From: Candidatus Liberimonas magnetica
GTDB taxonomy: Bacteria > Elusimicrobiota > Endomicrobiia > Endomicrobiales > JAFGIL01
Reading direction: 5' to 3'
Assembly (NCBI GenBank): GCA_020523885.1
Contig: JAJAPY010000004.1
Location: 1 to 64,000 of the forward strand
DNA length: 64,000 nt
The position numbers were made by a program, and so were the translations under genes. The stretch's first letter is position 1, and every line of letters starts with the position of its first letter. This document shows positions 12,801 to 18,990 of this stretch, in pieces. The notes below the pieces were generated by a model that was not told the origin of the DNA, did no database searches, and saw nothing but the letters and a program-made list of their open reading frames with translations.

Positions 12801-15800
12801 TTGCCAGGGCTTCATCCTGCTTTTGCCTGGTTACAGCAATAATATCTTCAGCTATTTGTTTCATAGGGGTATAATCTTCGTATTTTATTCTTTCACGTAA
12901 ATCTATAACTTCAGGCTGGTATGCCCAAAATGCGTACAGCCTGCTTTTTGCCCTGGCTCTTTCCTCTTGTGTCAATTTATATTCCTTATTAAACATATTG
13001 AGCTTGTTTTTTGCCTCTTCCAAGGCGGTTCTTATTTCCAAGTTAAGCTGTTCAGTATCTCCTTCTAAATCTGTTACGTTTTTCTTGCTCCTTAGTATGT
13101 CCATATTCTTTTCAGTTGCTGTCAAAACAAACTTCAGCGCTAAATCAAGTTTTTCCGCATCACCTTCTGATTCCAAACCTGCTATATATTGTTTTAACCT
13201 TTCTGCCCGCGGGTCGTTTTCTTTTGGCTCTACTAAGAGTGCTTCCAAGAGCTCATATATTGTTTCCTGCATTAAAGCAGTATACCTTTCGGATCTATGC
13301 GCCCTGTCGATTAAATCTTTCTTAAGCGGCTTGAATGCCCAAAATGCATAAAGCCTGGTCTTTGCCCGCTCTACTTCTTCTTGTGTCAATTTTTCTTCTC
13401 TGGCAAGAATACTCGTATCATTTTCCACTTCTGATAAAACTAATTTTAGCGCCATATCAAGCTTTTCTGTTTCCCCGTTCAGCTCTAAACACGCTATGTA
13501 TTCTTTTAATCCGTCTGCCCTCGGGTCATGGCCTTTTGGTTCTGCAATACAAGCCTTCATGAAATTATGTATAATTTGTTTATTATAACTGCTATCCATG
13601 CCATGCCTTTGAAATATATCGAGTAAGTAGCTTGCACTTGGCCGATGATATTTCACAACGAAATTTATCTCTTTTTTAATATCCTCTATAGTGTAATTTT
13701 CTCTTAAAGGGTCGCTATTTCCGTTTGTTTCAACCATAATAATTCTAAAAACCATTTCTAACTCTTTTCTGTTTCCTGTCTGCTGCAGTTCTTCTATGTA
13801 ATCCCACAGCCCGCCTACCCTGTCCAGCGGCCTGTCTTTACGTACCTCAACTTTGGCCTCTACCGGAGCCGGTGCTGCATTTGTATCAGTATTCGCTTGC
13901 TGCTGCCGTGCATTTAAATTTCTCCGGGCTACCGCTGTTTTATCCCATAATATTCCTAAAAAACTTCTATTGTCAGACGTTAAACCCGGGATATTTGGCC
14001 GGCGGAATAAATCTTGTATGAAACTTTCTATTTTCGACAGATCTGCCAACTTCTCTGAAGCCGGTTTATTCAGGCTCATCATCTCTTCAAGTATAACGGA
14101 TAAATTGTTTATCTTTTGTTCAACAGCAGCAGGGTTGGACAATACATCCCCAGTCCAGCCAGCTTTAAATTTTTCGAATTCCTTTTCGAAATCATAAGCC
14201 CTGAAATCATCGGTGTAAGACTTGACTGCCGATAACCTTTCCTCTTTTTTATGTGTCAGGTTCCAGGCAGTATGGGCAGATATGTTGGCCAGTTCCTCCA
14301 GGGTAAGGGCAGATATTTCTTGAACAGACATGAACGAATTTATAGATTTTACTATCAAATCTGCTAATGCAGGATTGATATCTGCGCCTTCACTAAGCCC
14401 CAGCTTGTCTTGGATCAGCTTTTTATCTTTCTCGCTTAAAGCCAGGATAGCTACAACGGCATTGGCTGCTTTTGAAAGGTTGGTAACACCGCTAAACTCT
14501 TCGCCTAAACTATCGGCTGCGGCTTTTAGGGCTCTTTTGCCCATGGATTTTTTAATAAAACCCAATCCCTTTTCCAGTTCAGCGCTCCTTTTTTCCCATT
14601 CTTTATCGCTGATAGCATCCTTACCTTCAGGCCTGTGCGCATCTAAGAACGCTTTCAACGCAGTTTCATATTCCTGCTTTGCTTCAGGCGACGCATCCGG
14701 CGTCTTCGCGGCTTTTTGTAGTTTTAATATTCTCGCTATTTCAGCCCGCTCTATAACCGGGGTATACTGAAAATCAAATCCGTTTTCCCTATCTTCTATG
14801 GTTATCTTCAAGTTACTTCGGATCTTCCATACAATTGCTACAAGGAGCAGAGTTTTTAAATTATCGGTTACCTTATCAATAAAAATCTTTTGGCTTGTCT
14901 TATCAGTAACGAGCCTTATCATATCTGTGTATCCAATAACAGAGGTTGCCAAAGTTCTAAATAGATCATTTATGATAACCCAATCACCGGCTGATACGGT
15001 CCGGAAAGTAAGGCCTCTGTCTTCGATTTCAGTGTTTGCATTAAACCTGGTTACAGCTTCCCAGACTAATTGTTCATAGCTCATGCCGGTAATCTCAGTT
15101 TGCATCTTTTCAAATATCTTAAGCAATATCGGGCCTACTACAGGGTTTGCCAAATTCTCGTTGAGATTGGTTTGGACCAATTTAGAGTCCTGGTTATTGG
15201 ACTTTTTCATAGCCTCCTGGAACACCGCATCAAAATCTTTTATTATAGCCATTGCCCAGGCTTTCGGATCTGCAGTTCTTTGCATTTGCTCAGGCGCCGG
15301 CATGGGGATTTGCGAGGCATAAAGCATTTCTGCAATTCGTTTCAGCGAAGGATACTCCTTCATATATACGTCTTGATCAATATTGACACCTTTTATTTTG
15401 CTGCCGAAATTTATCGAAATACTTTTATTTTCATTTAAAGTTACTGTAACCTTATCTTCTCCAGCTGCAATCTGTGCAGAAATCATCAAACCTTTACTTG
15501 TAATATTAAACATCTTAGTAAAAGTTTGCAGATTGAGGTCTAAGCCGCCTAAAGTTTTATCAGAATCATAAAGCGTTCTTTTGCCTGCATACTCAGTTCC
15601 GAATGCCTTCAAAGTTTCGATTAATTTATTTACGGCTGGGGCAGGCAGCGCCAATATTGGCGTTTTTTGTGTTTCCTGTCCTGCAGTCCGGTCAAGTGTT
15701 GCTGCGGCAGTGGTATCGTAATGTACAGAGGCATCTTTACCCCTAATAAAATTATAGACCCTGCTAACGCTTATATCTCTATCTGGGCTATACCCCGTCT

Positions 15801-18800
15801 CTTCAGTTATATATTGCCTATCCGGATGCATAGGGCTCAATCCTCTCACAGCTTCAGGATAGAGAAATTCATAAAGCTCAGGTTCACTTTCAAAAATAAT
15901 CGCAAACATCACCCTTCCGTAATATTCTTTTTCAGTTATGCTGCGCAAAAATCCTGCAAGATTCACATAATCAACCTTAACATCTTTTGGAATTATCAGG
16001 GGAATTATTATTTCACTCAGGTCAGTTCTTGTACTGCCTAATTCTTCTTCAATATTTTTTTGCAATGTACGAAAATATCCGTCAAACTTTATAGGAGTAT
16101 AAACTTCTGCCATAAACCATGGTTTTTTTGCATCAGCCGGATATTGTAATTTCCCTAATGCTTTAAGCGCTTTGGCAAACTCTAATGGTTCAGGATGGCA
16201 TACTGCAGCCGCTTTACCCAGCAATACATTATTCCTTAACTGAAAACCATCCAATACTTTTTTTGCTTGTTTTTCCAAATCTGCTTGTTTAATTTGCGTC
16301 CTTGCAGCTGAGGTTGCACTTGAACCTGCAGCCAGTGCAGGAAGTTTTTTATAATATACCGCTATGGTGTTCCATACGCCGTGGCCTATAAAGCTTACAG
16401 CTATCGCTGCCGCAGGTTTAAGGAACGAAAATGGCAGAAATACAATAAGGACCGCGCCGCCAAGCCTCTTAAAGAAGTTTTTTGCTACTTCCTGTTTTGT
16501 AATGTGTCCTTTATTGTACTCCTGAATATCTTGTATGAGATGAATCGAAACAAAAACTACTGTTATAGCGCCGAATGCAGCGGTTCTTAATAAACCTGTT
16601 ACAGGAATAAAAGTTAAAACTCCAAGCGTAAGGGTTTCTAAAGCTGCCCAGAAAATATATGTCCGCCATATTGGTGATTTCCACGCCGGCTGCCGGCTTT
16701 TTTTAAATTCTTCATCAATCTTATTAATTTCCTTCTGCACACTTTGTCTTACCTGGTCAGGAGCGTTAAATTCATTTTTTTCTGAAAACTCATCAACATT
16801 AGGTGCTGCTGTCATTTTAACTGCATTTTTATCGGCTTTATCATCAATACTTAACAAATGGCCTTTGCTGTCATAGGTACGGGTAACTGCAACTGTTTTG
16901 TTATTTGCATCTACATATACGATTTGAAGTTCATAATTCCCGTCATCGGCTGGAGTGATAAGAATTTTAAACTTTTCGTTTTCACCAAAAAGCTCTCCCA
17001 GCACCTTGTTGACAGCAGCTATTCTTTCTCCTGCCTTACCTTCACCGTTAACAATGAAATCTCTTATAAAATCGGCTGATACAATAGTCGCTTTGTTTTC
17101 AAAGCCTGCCATAGTTGAAAGTACTATAAGCTGAAGGGAATTTAAGTGTTCCGAGGCAAGTTTAATGTTTGAGAAATCTATTATGTTGAATGCCAGTTCC
17201 TGTTTGACTGTTCCGGCTATATCATTGAAAACCCCGGGAAGAAATCCCAAGACTTTTGGGTCTTTAGCAAGCATAGCGCTTTCAAGCTTTAAAAGCTCTG
17301 AATAAGTGTTCTCGGCAAAACCGACATCCTGAGTCACATTCGGAGTGATGACCAGGTAAGGTATGTTTTTTTCTTTCAACAGCTCTGAAAGGCCGGGCGT
17401 ATGAAAACCCCCGGTAATTACAACAACTATGTTTTCCGCGTTTTCAAGCAGATTTGATGAATCAAGCTGTGAATTTGAGTTAGCTTGCTTCGTCGCTTCG
17501 CTTCTCGCAATGACTAAAGGGGTGTCATTGCGAGCCGCAGGCGAAGCAATCTCGCTGTTATTCAAAGCAGTTTCACTGACCCCTGCCCCCTGTCTGCTAT
17601 CCCCTGTTACTATATTGCAGTTAGCCAAAAGACATTCGTTCCTTTTGATATTTACATTGTAGTATTCGTTCAGCAAAGCGATATATGGCTGGACCTGGGA
17701 AAGTTTATCATTTCCCGCATACTGCGCCCATAAAGTGTTGAACTTCGATATGTTTTCTTCGACAAACTTATAATCTTCGGCTGTTATCTTATATGACAGG
17801 TATTCTTTTAAACTCTTTGTAAACTCAATTAAGAAAACTATGTCGCGTTCGCTGGATTTCAAGGCAAGCCTTAAACGGATTTCATTAAGCAGTTTGTTTT
17901 CTTCTTTTACGAGCTGTAAGGGGTTGATGTTTTTGGTTGAGTCAAGGTAGTTGAAAAACTTTTTAAGGTTAGGGAGATCGTTTAGCAAAGAGGGGTCATA
18001 GTCTTTTGCTAACCTGGCCAAATACACGTATAACTGGTTTGCCTGGGTAAAATTTACGGTATTTGCCGCAAGCATTTTGTATGCGCTGTAGGGGAGCTTT
18101 TCTTTAAGAAGCACTATGAAACTCTGAAGTTCTCTGGTGATCTTTTTATAATTAAGCTCTTTGGCGATAATAAGGGTATTTGAGAATTCTTCTACGTTTC
18201 TAAATCTTACGGTGTCTATATTAAGTTTCTGCGAATATTCCAGTAAATCGGAATAATATTTCTGGGGGTCAATATTGCCGTTCTTGTATTTCAGTACAAA
18301 GTTGTCTAATTTTCTGTTTTTTGAATCATAGTACCTTTCTTTAAGCCTATCAAGGTCAGGAGAGAGTTCATCAAGGCTTGCCATTATTTCTTTCTGCTTG
18401 TTTTCAATTGTGTTCAGGCGTATTATGTTGTCCGTATGAAGTTTCCTGTCATCCACACCGAACAACAGATCAGGCCTGTCGCTCAGGACCGAGTAATACT
18501 CTGCTCCGGTAAGCTTTCCGCCGTTTACCAGGGATTCAAGCACTTTGGTTTTTAATTCCTTATCCTTGACCTGTGTTATCCAGGAAGTATCTACCGGCCC
18601 TGCAGCACCTTCGATATACACCCGTTTTAAATGGTACTTGTTATCCAGCAAGGAAAGAATCTTTGAAATATTCCTTTGTACTTCAGCATGGCAATGCAGA
18701 TCCTGAATGTTAATAACAACAGTATTCGAGTTATTAATTCTTAGTTCAGAGATAGTTCCGGGAAGCTGATCCTTATTCTCCGAACTCTGAACTTTGAGCT

Positions 18801-18981
18801 CCGAACCGTAGTTGTCCGTTATTCTGCCGACCGCAGCCGGCAGGACAAAGCTGTCAAAGATCTTTTTGAAATCTTTGACCTCCTTGTACCTCTCGACCAC
18901 GGCCTGAAGAGGCGGGCTCACGATAAAACTGAATACGAAGCATAATGTTGTTAAAATGGCGGTAAATTTTTTATAGAGCAT
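667..18981 (-). CDS. Giant secreted/membrane multidomain protein (about 6,104 aa)
   Basis: One uninterrupted frame of about 18.3 kb. I start it at the ATG at 18981, which has a GGAGG ribosome site 5 bases upstream; an in-frame TTG at 18993 only encodes that ribosome site. In order: signal peptide (residues 1-27); TraB/ChaN-like region (about 80-560, with IQDLHCHAEVQ, EGAAG and GGFHTPG motifs); membrane helices (about 770-880); a duplicated domain of about 185 aa (about 1405-1590 and 2458-2648); repeat array A (about 1715-2050); charged coiled coil (about 2085-2150); decayed HAD-like domain (about 2825-2940); repeat array B (about 3578-4183); two copies of a helical domain with membrane helices, each ending in HRQVN; an embedded RRRFL/LAC signal (about 5426-5447); and an HEWMH motif (5608). 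The role is unknown. The signal peptide and helices imply that it acts in or beyond the inner membrane. The last 38 or so residues lie antisense to the plus-strand gene and may not be genuine. Confidence 0.85.
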   Translation of the reverse strand: MLYKKFTAILTTLCFVFSFIVSPPLQAVVERYKEVKDFKKIFDSFVLPAAVGRITDNYGSELKVQSSENKDQLPGTISELRINNSNTVVINIQDLHCHAEVQRNISKILSLLDNKYHLKRVYIEGAAGPVDTSWITQVKDKELKTKVLESLVNGGKLTGAEYYSVLSDRPDLLFGVDDRKLHTDNIIRLNTIENKQKEIMASLDELSPDLDRLKERYYDSKNRKLDNFVLKYKNGNIDPQKYYSDLLEYSQKLNIDTVRFRNVEEFSNTLIIAKELNYKKITRELQSFIVLLKEKLPYSAYKMLAANTVNFTQANQLYVYLARLAKDYDPSLLNDLPNLKKFFNYLDSTKNINPLQLVKEENKLLNEIRLRLALKSSERDIVFLIEFTKSLKEYLSYKITAEDYKFVEENISKFNTLWAQYAGNDKLSQVQPYIALLNEYYNVNIKRNECLLANCNIVTGDSRQGAGVSETALNNSEIASPAARNDTPLVIARSEATKQANSNSQLDSSNLLENAENIVVVITGGFHTPGLSELLKEKNIPYLVITPNVTQDVGFAENTYSELLKLESAMLAKDPKVLGFLPGVFNDIAGTVKQELAFNIIDFSNIKLASEHLNSLQLIVLSTMAGFENKATIVSADFIRDFIVNGEGKAGERIAAVNKVLGELFGENEKFKILITPADDGNYELQIVYVDANNKTVAVTRTYDSKGHLLSIDDKADKNAVKMTAAPNVDEFSEKNEFNAPDQVRQSVQKEINKIDEEFKKSRQPAWKSPIWRTYIFWAALETLTLGVLTFIPVTGLLRTAAFGAITVVFVSIHLIQDIQEYNKGHITKQEVAKNFFKRLGGAVLIVFLPFSFLKPAAAIAVSFIGHGVWNTIAVYYKKLPALAAGSSATSAARTQIKQADLEKQAKKVLDGFQLRNNVLLGKAAAVCHPEPLEFAKALKALGKLQYPADAKKPWFMAEVYTPIKFDGYFRTLQKNIEEELGSTRTDLSEIIIPLIIPKDVKVDYVNLAGFLRSITEKEYYGRVMFAIIFESEPELYEFLYPEAVRGLSPMHPDRQYITEETGYSPDRDISVSRVYNFIRGKDASVHYDTTAAATLDRTAGQETQKTPILALPAPAVNKLIETLKAFGTEYAGKRTLYDSDKTLGGLDLNLQTFTKMFNITSKGLMISAQIAAGEDKVTVTLNENKSISINFGSKIKGVNIDQDVYMKEYPSLKRIAEMLYASQIPMPAPEQMQRTADPKAWAMAIIKDFDAVFQEAMKKSNNQDSKLVQTNLNENLANPVVGPILLKIFEKMQTEITGMSYEQLVWEAVTRFNANTEIEDRGLTFRTVSAGDWVIINDLFRTLATSVIGYTDMIRLVTDKTSQKIFIDKVTDNLKTLLLVAIVWKIRSNLKITIEDRENGFDFQYTPVIERAEIARILKLQKAAKTPDASPEAKQEYETALKAFLDAHRPEGKDAISDKEWEKRSAELEKGLGFIKKSMGKRALKAAADSLGEEFSGVTNLSKAANAVVAILALSEKDKKLIQDKLGLSEGADINPALADLIVKSINSFMSVQEISALTLEELANISAHTAWNLTHKKEERLSAVKSYTDDFRAYDFEKEFEKFKAGWTGDVLSNPAAVEQKINNLSVILEEMMSLNKPASEKLADLSKIESFIQDLFRRPNIPGLTSDNRSFLGILWDKTAVARRNLNARQQQANTDTNAAPAPVEAKVEVRKDRPLDRVGGLWDYIEELQQTGNRKELEMVFRIIMVETNGNSDPLRENYTIEDIKKEINFVVKYHRPSASYLLDIFQRHGMDSSYNKQIIHNFMKACIAEPKGHDPRADGLKEYIACLELNGETEKLDMALKLVLSEVENDTSILAREEKLTQEEVERAKTRLYAFWAFKPLKKDLIDRAHRSERYTALMQETIYELLEALLVEPKENDPRAERLKQYIAGLESEGDAEKLDLALKFVLTATEKNMDILRSKKNVTDLEGDTEQLNLEIRTALEEAKNKLNMFNKEYKLTQEERARAKSRLYAFWAYQPEVIDLRERIKYEDYTPMKQIAEDIIAVTRQKQDEALAIPLAGNPWQSDPSRLAQVVDRVRQSAKEGLRQENERRRIIEEALAEPRRKLELKRAEKERLAKIERAEERRRQAKKDAREQARLNKALALIDEIEEQGTDATYLDVPGLKADISGAFSSLILAAEKSTDDVEKISYYVKALRVAKIENLSSVLKTVENLFGSTDWGKRVVEAYRKKIIKEESIDLRQLIMHLEFISELVEKDVSMASNEFRDNMVDAYKSINRLDYDEAKYYCEKAINFAELWNLPEVFDTLDSIYSSESLGKELVNAYSDKLDELIVEGRQDEFDIRQMLDRVHNTRRHIEGSQRFATLLAHARTYLNGSNYFRAEKFCREAVPYIEPYQIPALLEFLIDELYLDYKPARKEKAEFYRKVFREMLINGKEKKFDIQKAFRIIDSDLPLPDEIEFQYSPVRERIKIAEILMLKKAAFAPGASDKDMRDYIEALKTFINAHRPQGSESISDSEWQKRRFKLLKGILYIENSTNETALSAAMKILGEEFYGAKNLSKAVTAVVSVLLLGLGKEDRQKISKRLGIGGLVNLNSALTKFVLNSINLYMSPQSISSLTIEDLANISAHSIWNLTHKKEERLSLFSGDETQYGSGQGDEQLRGQNRAVLYDDNTDIEQAINDIRTLLSSNSPDENWVSLKEQINNMFSINITSRQRGILSGLLSQVEAKIAASAPQAQAPKKKKGWWLGISAGTVKQILNEVLNMAKINTVVSLSDLSVKLAEAGLSADAQGVRYASHDETGEVSIEASAEALGKLDKKIEKVISLDIVGVLEKSINTKEQNYQALKSLLAYCKENGIKIVITSTKDAAPFIEILNVMFGLEGTEITILNVERGASKLEVLHEMFPEADIIHIDDKETLASKGYFAAYGSSLAWLYNLAKNEMSVNSYIERHERMEFRALKVSGVKSAEEAQGEAKVFARYLETHHKELQFKHATDELWHECVKAVAQEAQKSKVQTGRFNVWGVTIEDAGPYISDAKLINAMEVSIIDEIINVMKGMVPAVASANLSAEAVLAQLTNAAKSGTKADVIGSRISFLQVYKDLVPRYDRAKSLLLQKFGTVETHNVNDNEKKTVAELLEKIGRNLRNLEYNLKRDFPSGGKFEYCSVFTANAEMNIRYLEILYDYLTNIEQKDGLASALKQDGRFVDISVRVQLYKDMYKKQKARFEANEDLIIQNDTQKQILTYTVDAIGKQIEKAELIVEQAREAKSESEKDRLIKSVFGHLNTVDELLPGLKSDIDRKLRIEYYIGEAENALDQMAKHDTQILKENWLGKSVRQVVLDALGNMPVIREALGRDLALVALETAKDILPNITKIAPENIKEGQKDRQITFDGKAVKIRTYNGKVIQSQTMEGVAGLATLEADGLTIAVSESFWELWDSWVPANDELMVAVKHEFREADARQGEDTGFNKYLGVFKAGKSARNLDTKEFVKLYHAYIEAKAGGEYLDAGKNETAEQFLLETKLIKKAESVIDEAEKAYKFNAPETVRAVLNSIPGVELSENETTSLDDLLNSYNITLDRAGGLRAYIESLEKSGNKEKLNKALIIIKLGIDKSSYILSKKENIDVKRIKSELNVFLKNQPKKDEIIDIFKRHTQDCDEELLDEIMEAYITEPKEHDPRADGLKAYIAGLEGDPDKLDLALKMVLAEVENNINILARKEKLTPEEIVRTKTRLYAFWALRPYKYNLFPKAVESPAIEQISDELLEALITEPKEHDPRADGLKAYIAGLEGDPDKLDLALKIVLAEVERKTAILGRKEKLTPEEITRAKTRLYAFWGYQPIQIDILEMARRAGASSPASDQIIYELMAAIGKKPWKMDELGRRPLDKTSGLMEYIEELEKGSNPRKLDVVLDLIAEVVEGSSLFVHADKDRVKAELFSFLAHRPSKESLTDIVRKYSQDTDYMLGIIDEVLEALIKEPKGHDPRLDGIKEYIAGLEEDPEKLDSALKLVLAETEQDTSILKSSHKLTDAETARAKTRLYAFWAFRPYKSDLIIKAQQAKVYSPEVQEIIDGLLDSLMREPKGHDSRAHRLKEYISGLEENQDKLDLALKIVLAEAEQRTEMLSNNNKLTDEEIARAKTRLYAFWAFRPYKTDIVERAKRAGITSPILDETINELMYAIGQKLSAGQVKIVPDLVKSEWENKSLIEKLEILKSILYDLEINGRADKFPKELLTIGDEQLNVSKEKLLDLQEKYSINLLKYEKEIVDLYGKLEAAPRIEAGELMNLTWLWFTQVFNPGKYADARAAFMKAHKVKYRENDLWTWEMERDLNKIISKTALAGLLGGLVGIALSVMLGLLASTYFMPLVNLLDIGGSGFNVISAVLVGISAGLTYIFGSVLAYNWALKGNIYFHRQVNVQARFGEELTKRTVKRNLGITAQKLNNHLEMYIQKDETHLRSAEQAATEDWQKDLVKAARLVLEEQWQEWRNNGTNKVFNETLGVYAWLEAIKNKERYKLENLLDFVAKTSELYIANFHSVIYTLDNDVLKLGKIVFYAKIEAMDNWRELDLEIRNTALAQLGVQGLGKNMYGIILKILGPVAQVLLAGKIQEIAGNMGFAILAEIPKKRVYIKQNVIERKIVVDGVEYPVKIRECKGDILYVDQTTVGFATINKEESAKGSIVIDASQGFFKYFTPKERVTGIIHEIKESIARKGGNGDFNYYWLNEKYRDIQSKKELDEFDSLVKDPEQLKQLVAGLGTDEFVESYHRYLHHIAKVKPEYADESALIKKSDAVLARIIARTTFKVDDNMRKILKYLFPGMDFTDIVETSMYSLAGKNISAEQRKVVDRNIAMLKELDIQALGQTLEGKNWFSKIHVYIDKSGKIISIGEKPEQETLELTLNIKRSNRGVSVKDFSFSWNEPLNQAQYTMVTETERMLNLDSEAKKTIVELSKTNGTSEVILEDSKTIHLLIKDRFRSILNIENGKLFAVTDRKGTDRGDIESKKLQVPSNGKNFKIGNFVLNVTRIGKGYFKVRISLADNRVGKSIVSITNSKADFFQKIQISEDGFAEELFERFEKKLSGDMQIVLEPKQKNLPSSLITFKDGKITSCVPGPKGDEYRDLKFDTTYDFGPLGKIWFDNDNGEYSIKILPKADVKVTFIPDYSQPSQAVPVAGGALTAEATYKKGESLWEGMSLKEKLEVLKRILSDLKKNGKEDKFPKELLAIADLSDSSLDETVEQSLVLGTKLFNHKKELIALYSELEVAPQVEAPELMELTKLWLTQVFNKDEYENALKAFKNAHKVRDTEQNRWSGSMQEGLNKIIVKTALGGFLGGLIGVSLAVAAGLVITIIFAPLAGWLDMGAIGLHVINVLSIVASVKVAFKYVFTLINKFGLKANIQIHRQVNIEAGPGQALTEQSDAVAMAVKGGVSTEVTRRRFLALVFGTLAFMTLACVSEATITPEPAPVEPTGVPSNPAATTAPVAPTKPAPQPSAPADSYTPSKKQCTIDKSGIQHRPVEVIIDAKTEKSIRSVVNLSPEQYIQKHIVKINQILAASGANVVLEVMPIRRVTSLTLEQRRPWTAFDSGGWALRDGDDYAGFHPDALRNGYDYLMLHEWMHALVPFFDDYLFDAKADIPGVPPHKGLMGLMYSFDLSLTDMRGYDKIPAWQVKLLNRRIKQGLGYTGTMVNGVQMITNPPFTKEDIPETIKIQLDKSLGLAVNVYETESDPKVVKRTPMFSRATDAQGAFILDRAKAFPDIMKEPDQNIEYAISQLGKGVLLIETIKDNKTKSYYWLDLPALIAAKLDGKTTIQLQPVYQASAPAPGVASNLGVGAVAPAILSKTNKKTGDETGGKPTLTPNQKKRIINRRLDSILQRMDQEKLTGEELERLSIELQSIRQEVDEDNDYDNYRHSLNKRITKLEDKLKIHRQVNIEAAPGEALASSVSGLNIKSETPVIAEARVSVLAAIRTYKPQEIVKEIVKRIIAQASGLGTKTVFIADFGMANEEEAKGRAKAAASSGANVIRVGFIDPEAATKEGKLTKLDVNGEDTMIPGIVLAGARTALGLWVEKTESALKRFICQHVSYLFKQPLILIIVALNRHFAHLLENFFF
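2141..2710 (-). other. Embedded Tat/lipoprotein-like signal and HEWMH domain in giant ORF 1
   Basis: At residues 5426-5447 (2641-2706) the protein reads TRRRFLALVFGTLAFMTLAC: a (S/T)RRxFL twin-arginine box, a hydrophobic core and a lipobox-like LAC (position -3 is T, not the canonical L). A Pro/Ala/Thr-rich linker follows, then a globular domain with LMLHEWMHALV (HExxH at 2146-2160), typical of zinc metallopeptidases. This is the layout of a whole exported lipoprotein, placed about 5,400 residues into another protein. Confidence 0.6.
2779..3440 (-). repeat. Duplicated helical plus membrane domain, copy 2, ending in an HRQVN box
   Basis: The matching motifs are EKLEVLKRILSDLK, LTKLWLTQVFN, KAHKVRDTEQN, two hydrophobic segments, and IHRQVNIEAGPG at 2779-2799. 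A third HRQVNIEAAPG without the membrane domain lies at 1201-1221. Confidence 0.8.
5734..6405 (-). repeat. Duplicated helical plus membrane domain, copy 1, ending in an HRQVN box
   Basis: The layout is a helical stretch (EKLEILKSILYDLE), then LTWLWFTQVFN, then KAHKVKYREND, then two hydrophobic segments, then FHRQVNVQA at 5734-5754. The same order recurs at 2779-3440. Confidence 0.8.
6435..8250 (-). repeat. Repeat array B of giant ORF 1 (six ~100-aa units)
   Basis: Two header units (LDRAGGLRAYIESL near 8230, LDKTSGLMEYIEEL near 7310) alternate with four full units of the same family as array A. At DNA level the unit period is about 295-303 bp, shown by the recurring antisense of EPK(E/G)HD(P/S)R near 6728, 7031, 7650 and 7945. 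Neighbouring units at 7540-7720 and 7830-8000 are nearly identical, a sign of recent tandem duplication. Confidence 0.85.
10160..10510 (-). other. Decayed HAD-like domain in giant ORF 1
   Basis: The order ISLDIVGVL, then KIVITSTKD, then DIIHIDDKETLA follows HAD motifs I, II and IV. However, motif I reads LDIVG rather than DxDxT, so the nucleophile/acid pair is incomplete. It is probably non-catalytic. Giant ORF 2 carries an intact-looking HAD domain (47760-48740). Confidence 0.4.
11040..11610 (-). repeat. Copy 2 of a duplicated ~190-aa domain in giant ORF 1
   Basis: Protein match to 14220-14770: FQYSPVRERIKIAEIL, HRPQGSE, ANISAHSIWNLTHKKEERLS. It shares a perfect 36-bp direct repeat with the first copy at 11041-11076. 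Confidence 0.8.
12835..13835 (-). repeat. Repeat array A of giant ORF 1 (three ~100-aa units)
   Basis: There is one header unit (LDRVGGLWDYIEEL) and two full units. Full units carry the signatures EPKxHDPRADGLKxYIAGLE, KLDLALKxVLxExE, KLTxEExxRAKTRLYAFWA and xxxLLEALxxEPK. The pattern is helical and TPR/HEAT-like, but I match it to no named repeat family. The last unit carries an insert of about 40 aa. Confidence 0.8.
14220..14770 (-). repeat. Copy 1 of a duplicated ~185-aa domain in giant ORF 1
   Basis: This segment (FQYTPVIERAEIARIL through HRPEGKD to ANISAHTAWNLTHKKEERLS) recurs at 11040-11610 with the same order of motifs. The 3' end keeps a perfect 36-bp direct repeat (14230-14265 and 11041-11076), which suggests a fairly recent duplication or gene conversion of that end. 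It is all helical by appearance, with no known family. Confidence 0.8.
17320..18745 (-). other. TraB/ChaN-like region of giant ORF 1
   Basis: Just after the signal peptide come VVINIQDLHCHAEVQ and RVYIEGAAG (about 18590-18740), and about 400 residues later VVITGGFHTPGLSELL (about 17380-17430). The layout of an early H motif, an E-containing strand and a late GxxH motif is that of the TraB/TIKI/ChaN superfamily. The match is by eye and the spacing is longer than usual, partly because a palindromic repeat was inserted at 17483-17555. The activity is unknown. Confidence 0.35.
17483..17555. repeat. Palindromic repeat captured in frame inside giant ORF 1
   Basis: Two arms of about 32 bp, at 17483-17514 and 17524-17555, are imperfect reverse complements meeting at CTCGCAATGAC/GTCATTGCGAG with a 9-base loop. 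Repeats of this CATTGCGAGC...GAAGCAATCTCG type are normally intergenic in many bacteria. Here it is translated (SEIASPAARND and ARSEATKQ), lengthening the TraB/ChaN-like region without breaking the frame. Confidence 0.85.
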
Positions 18982-18990
18982 TTTGTCCTC

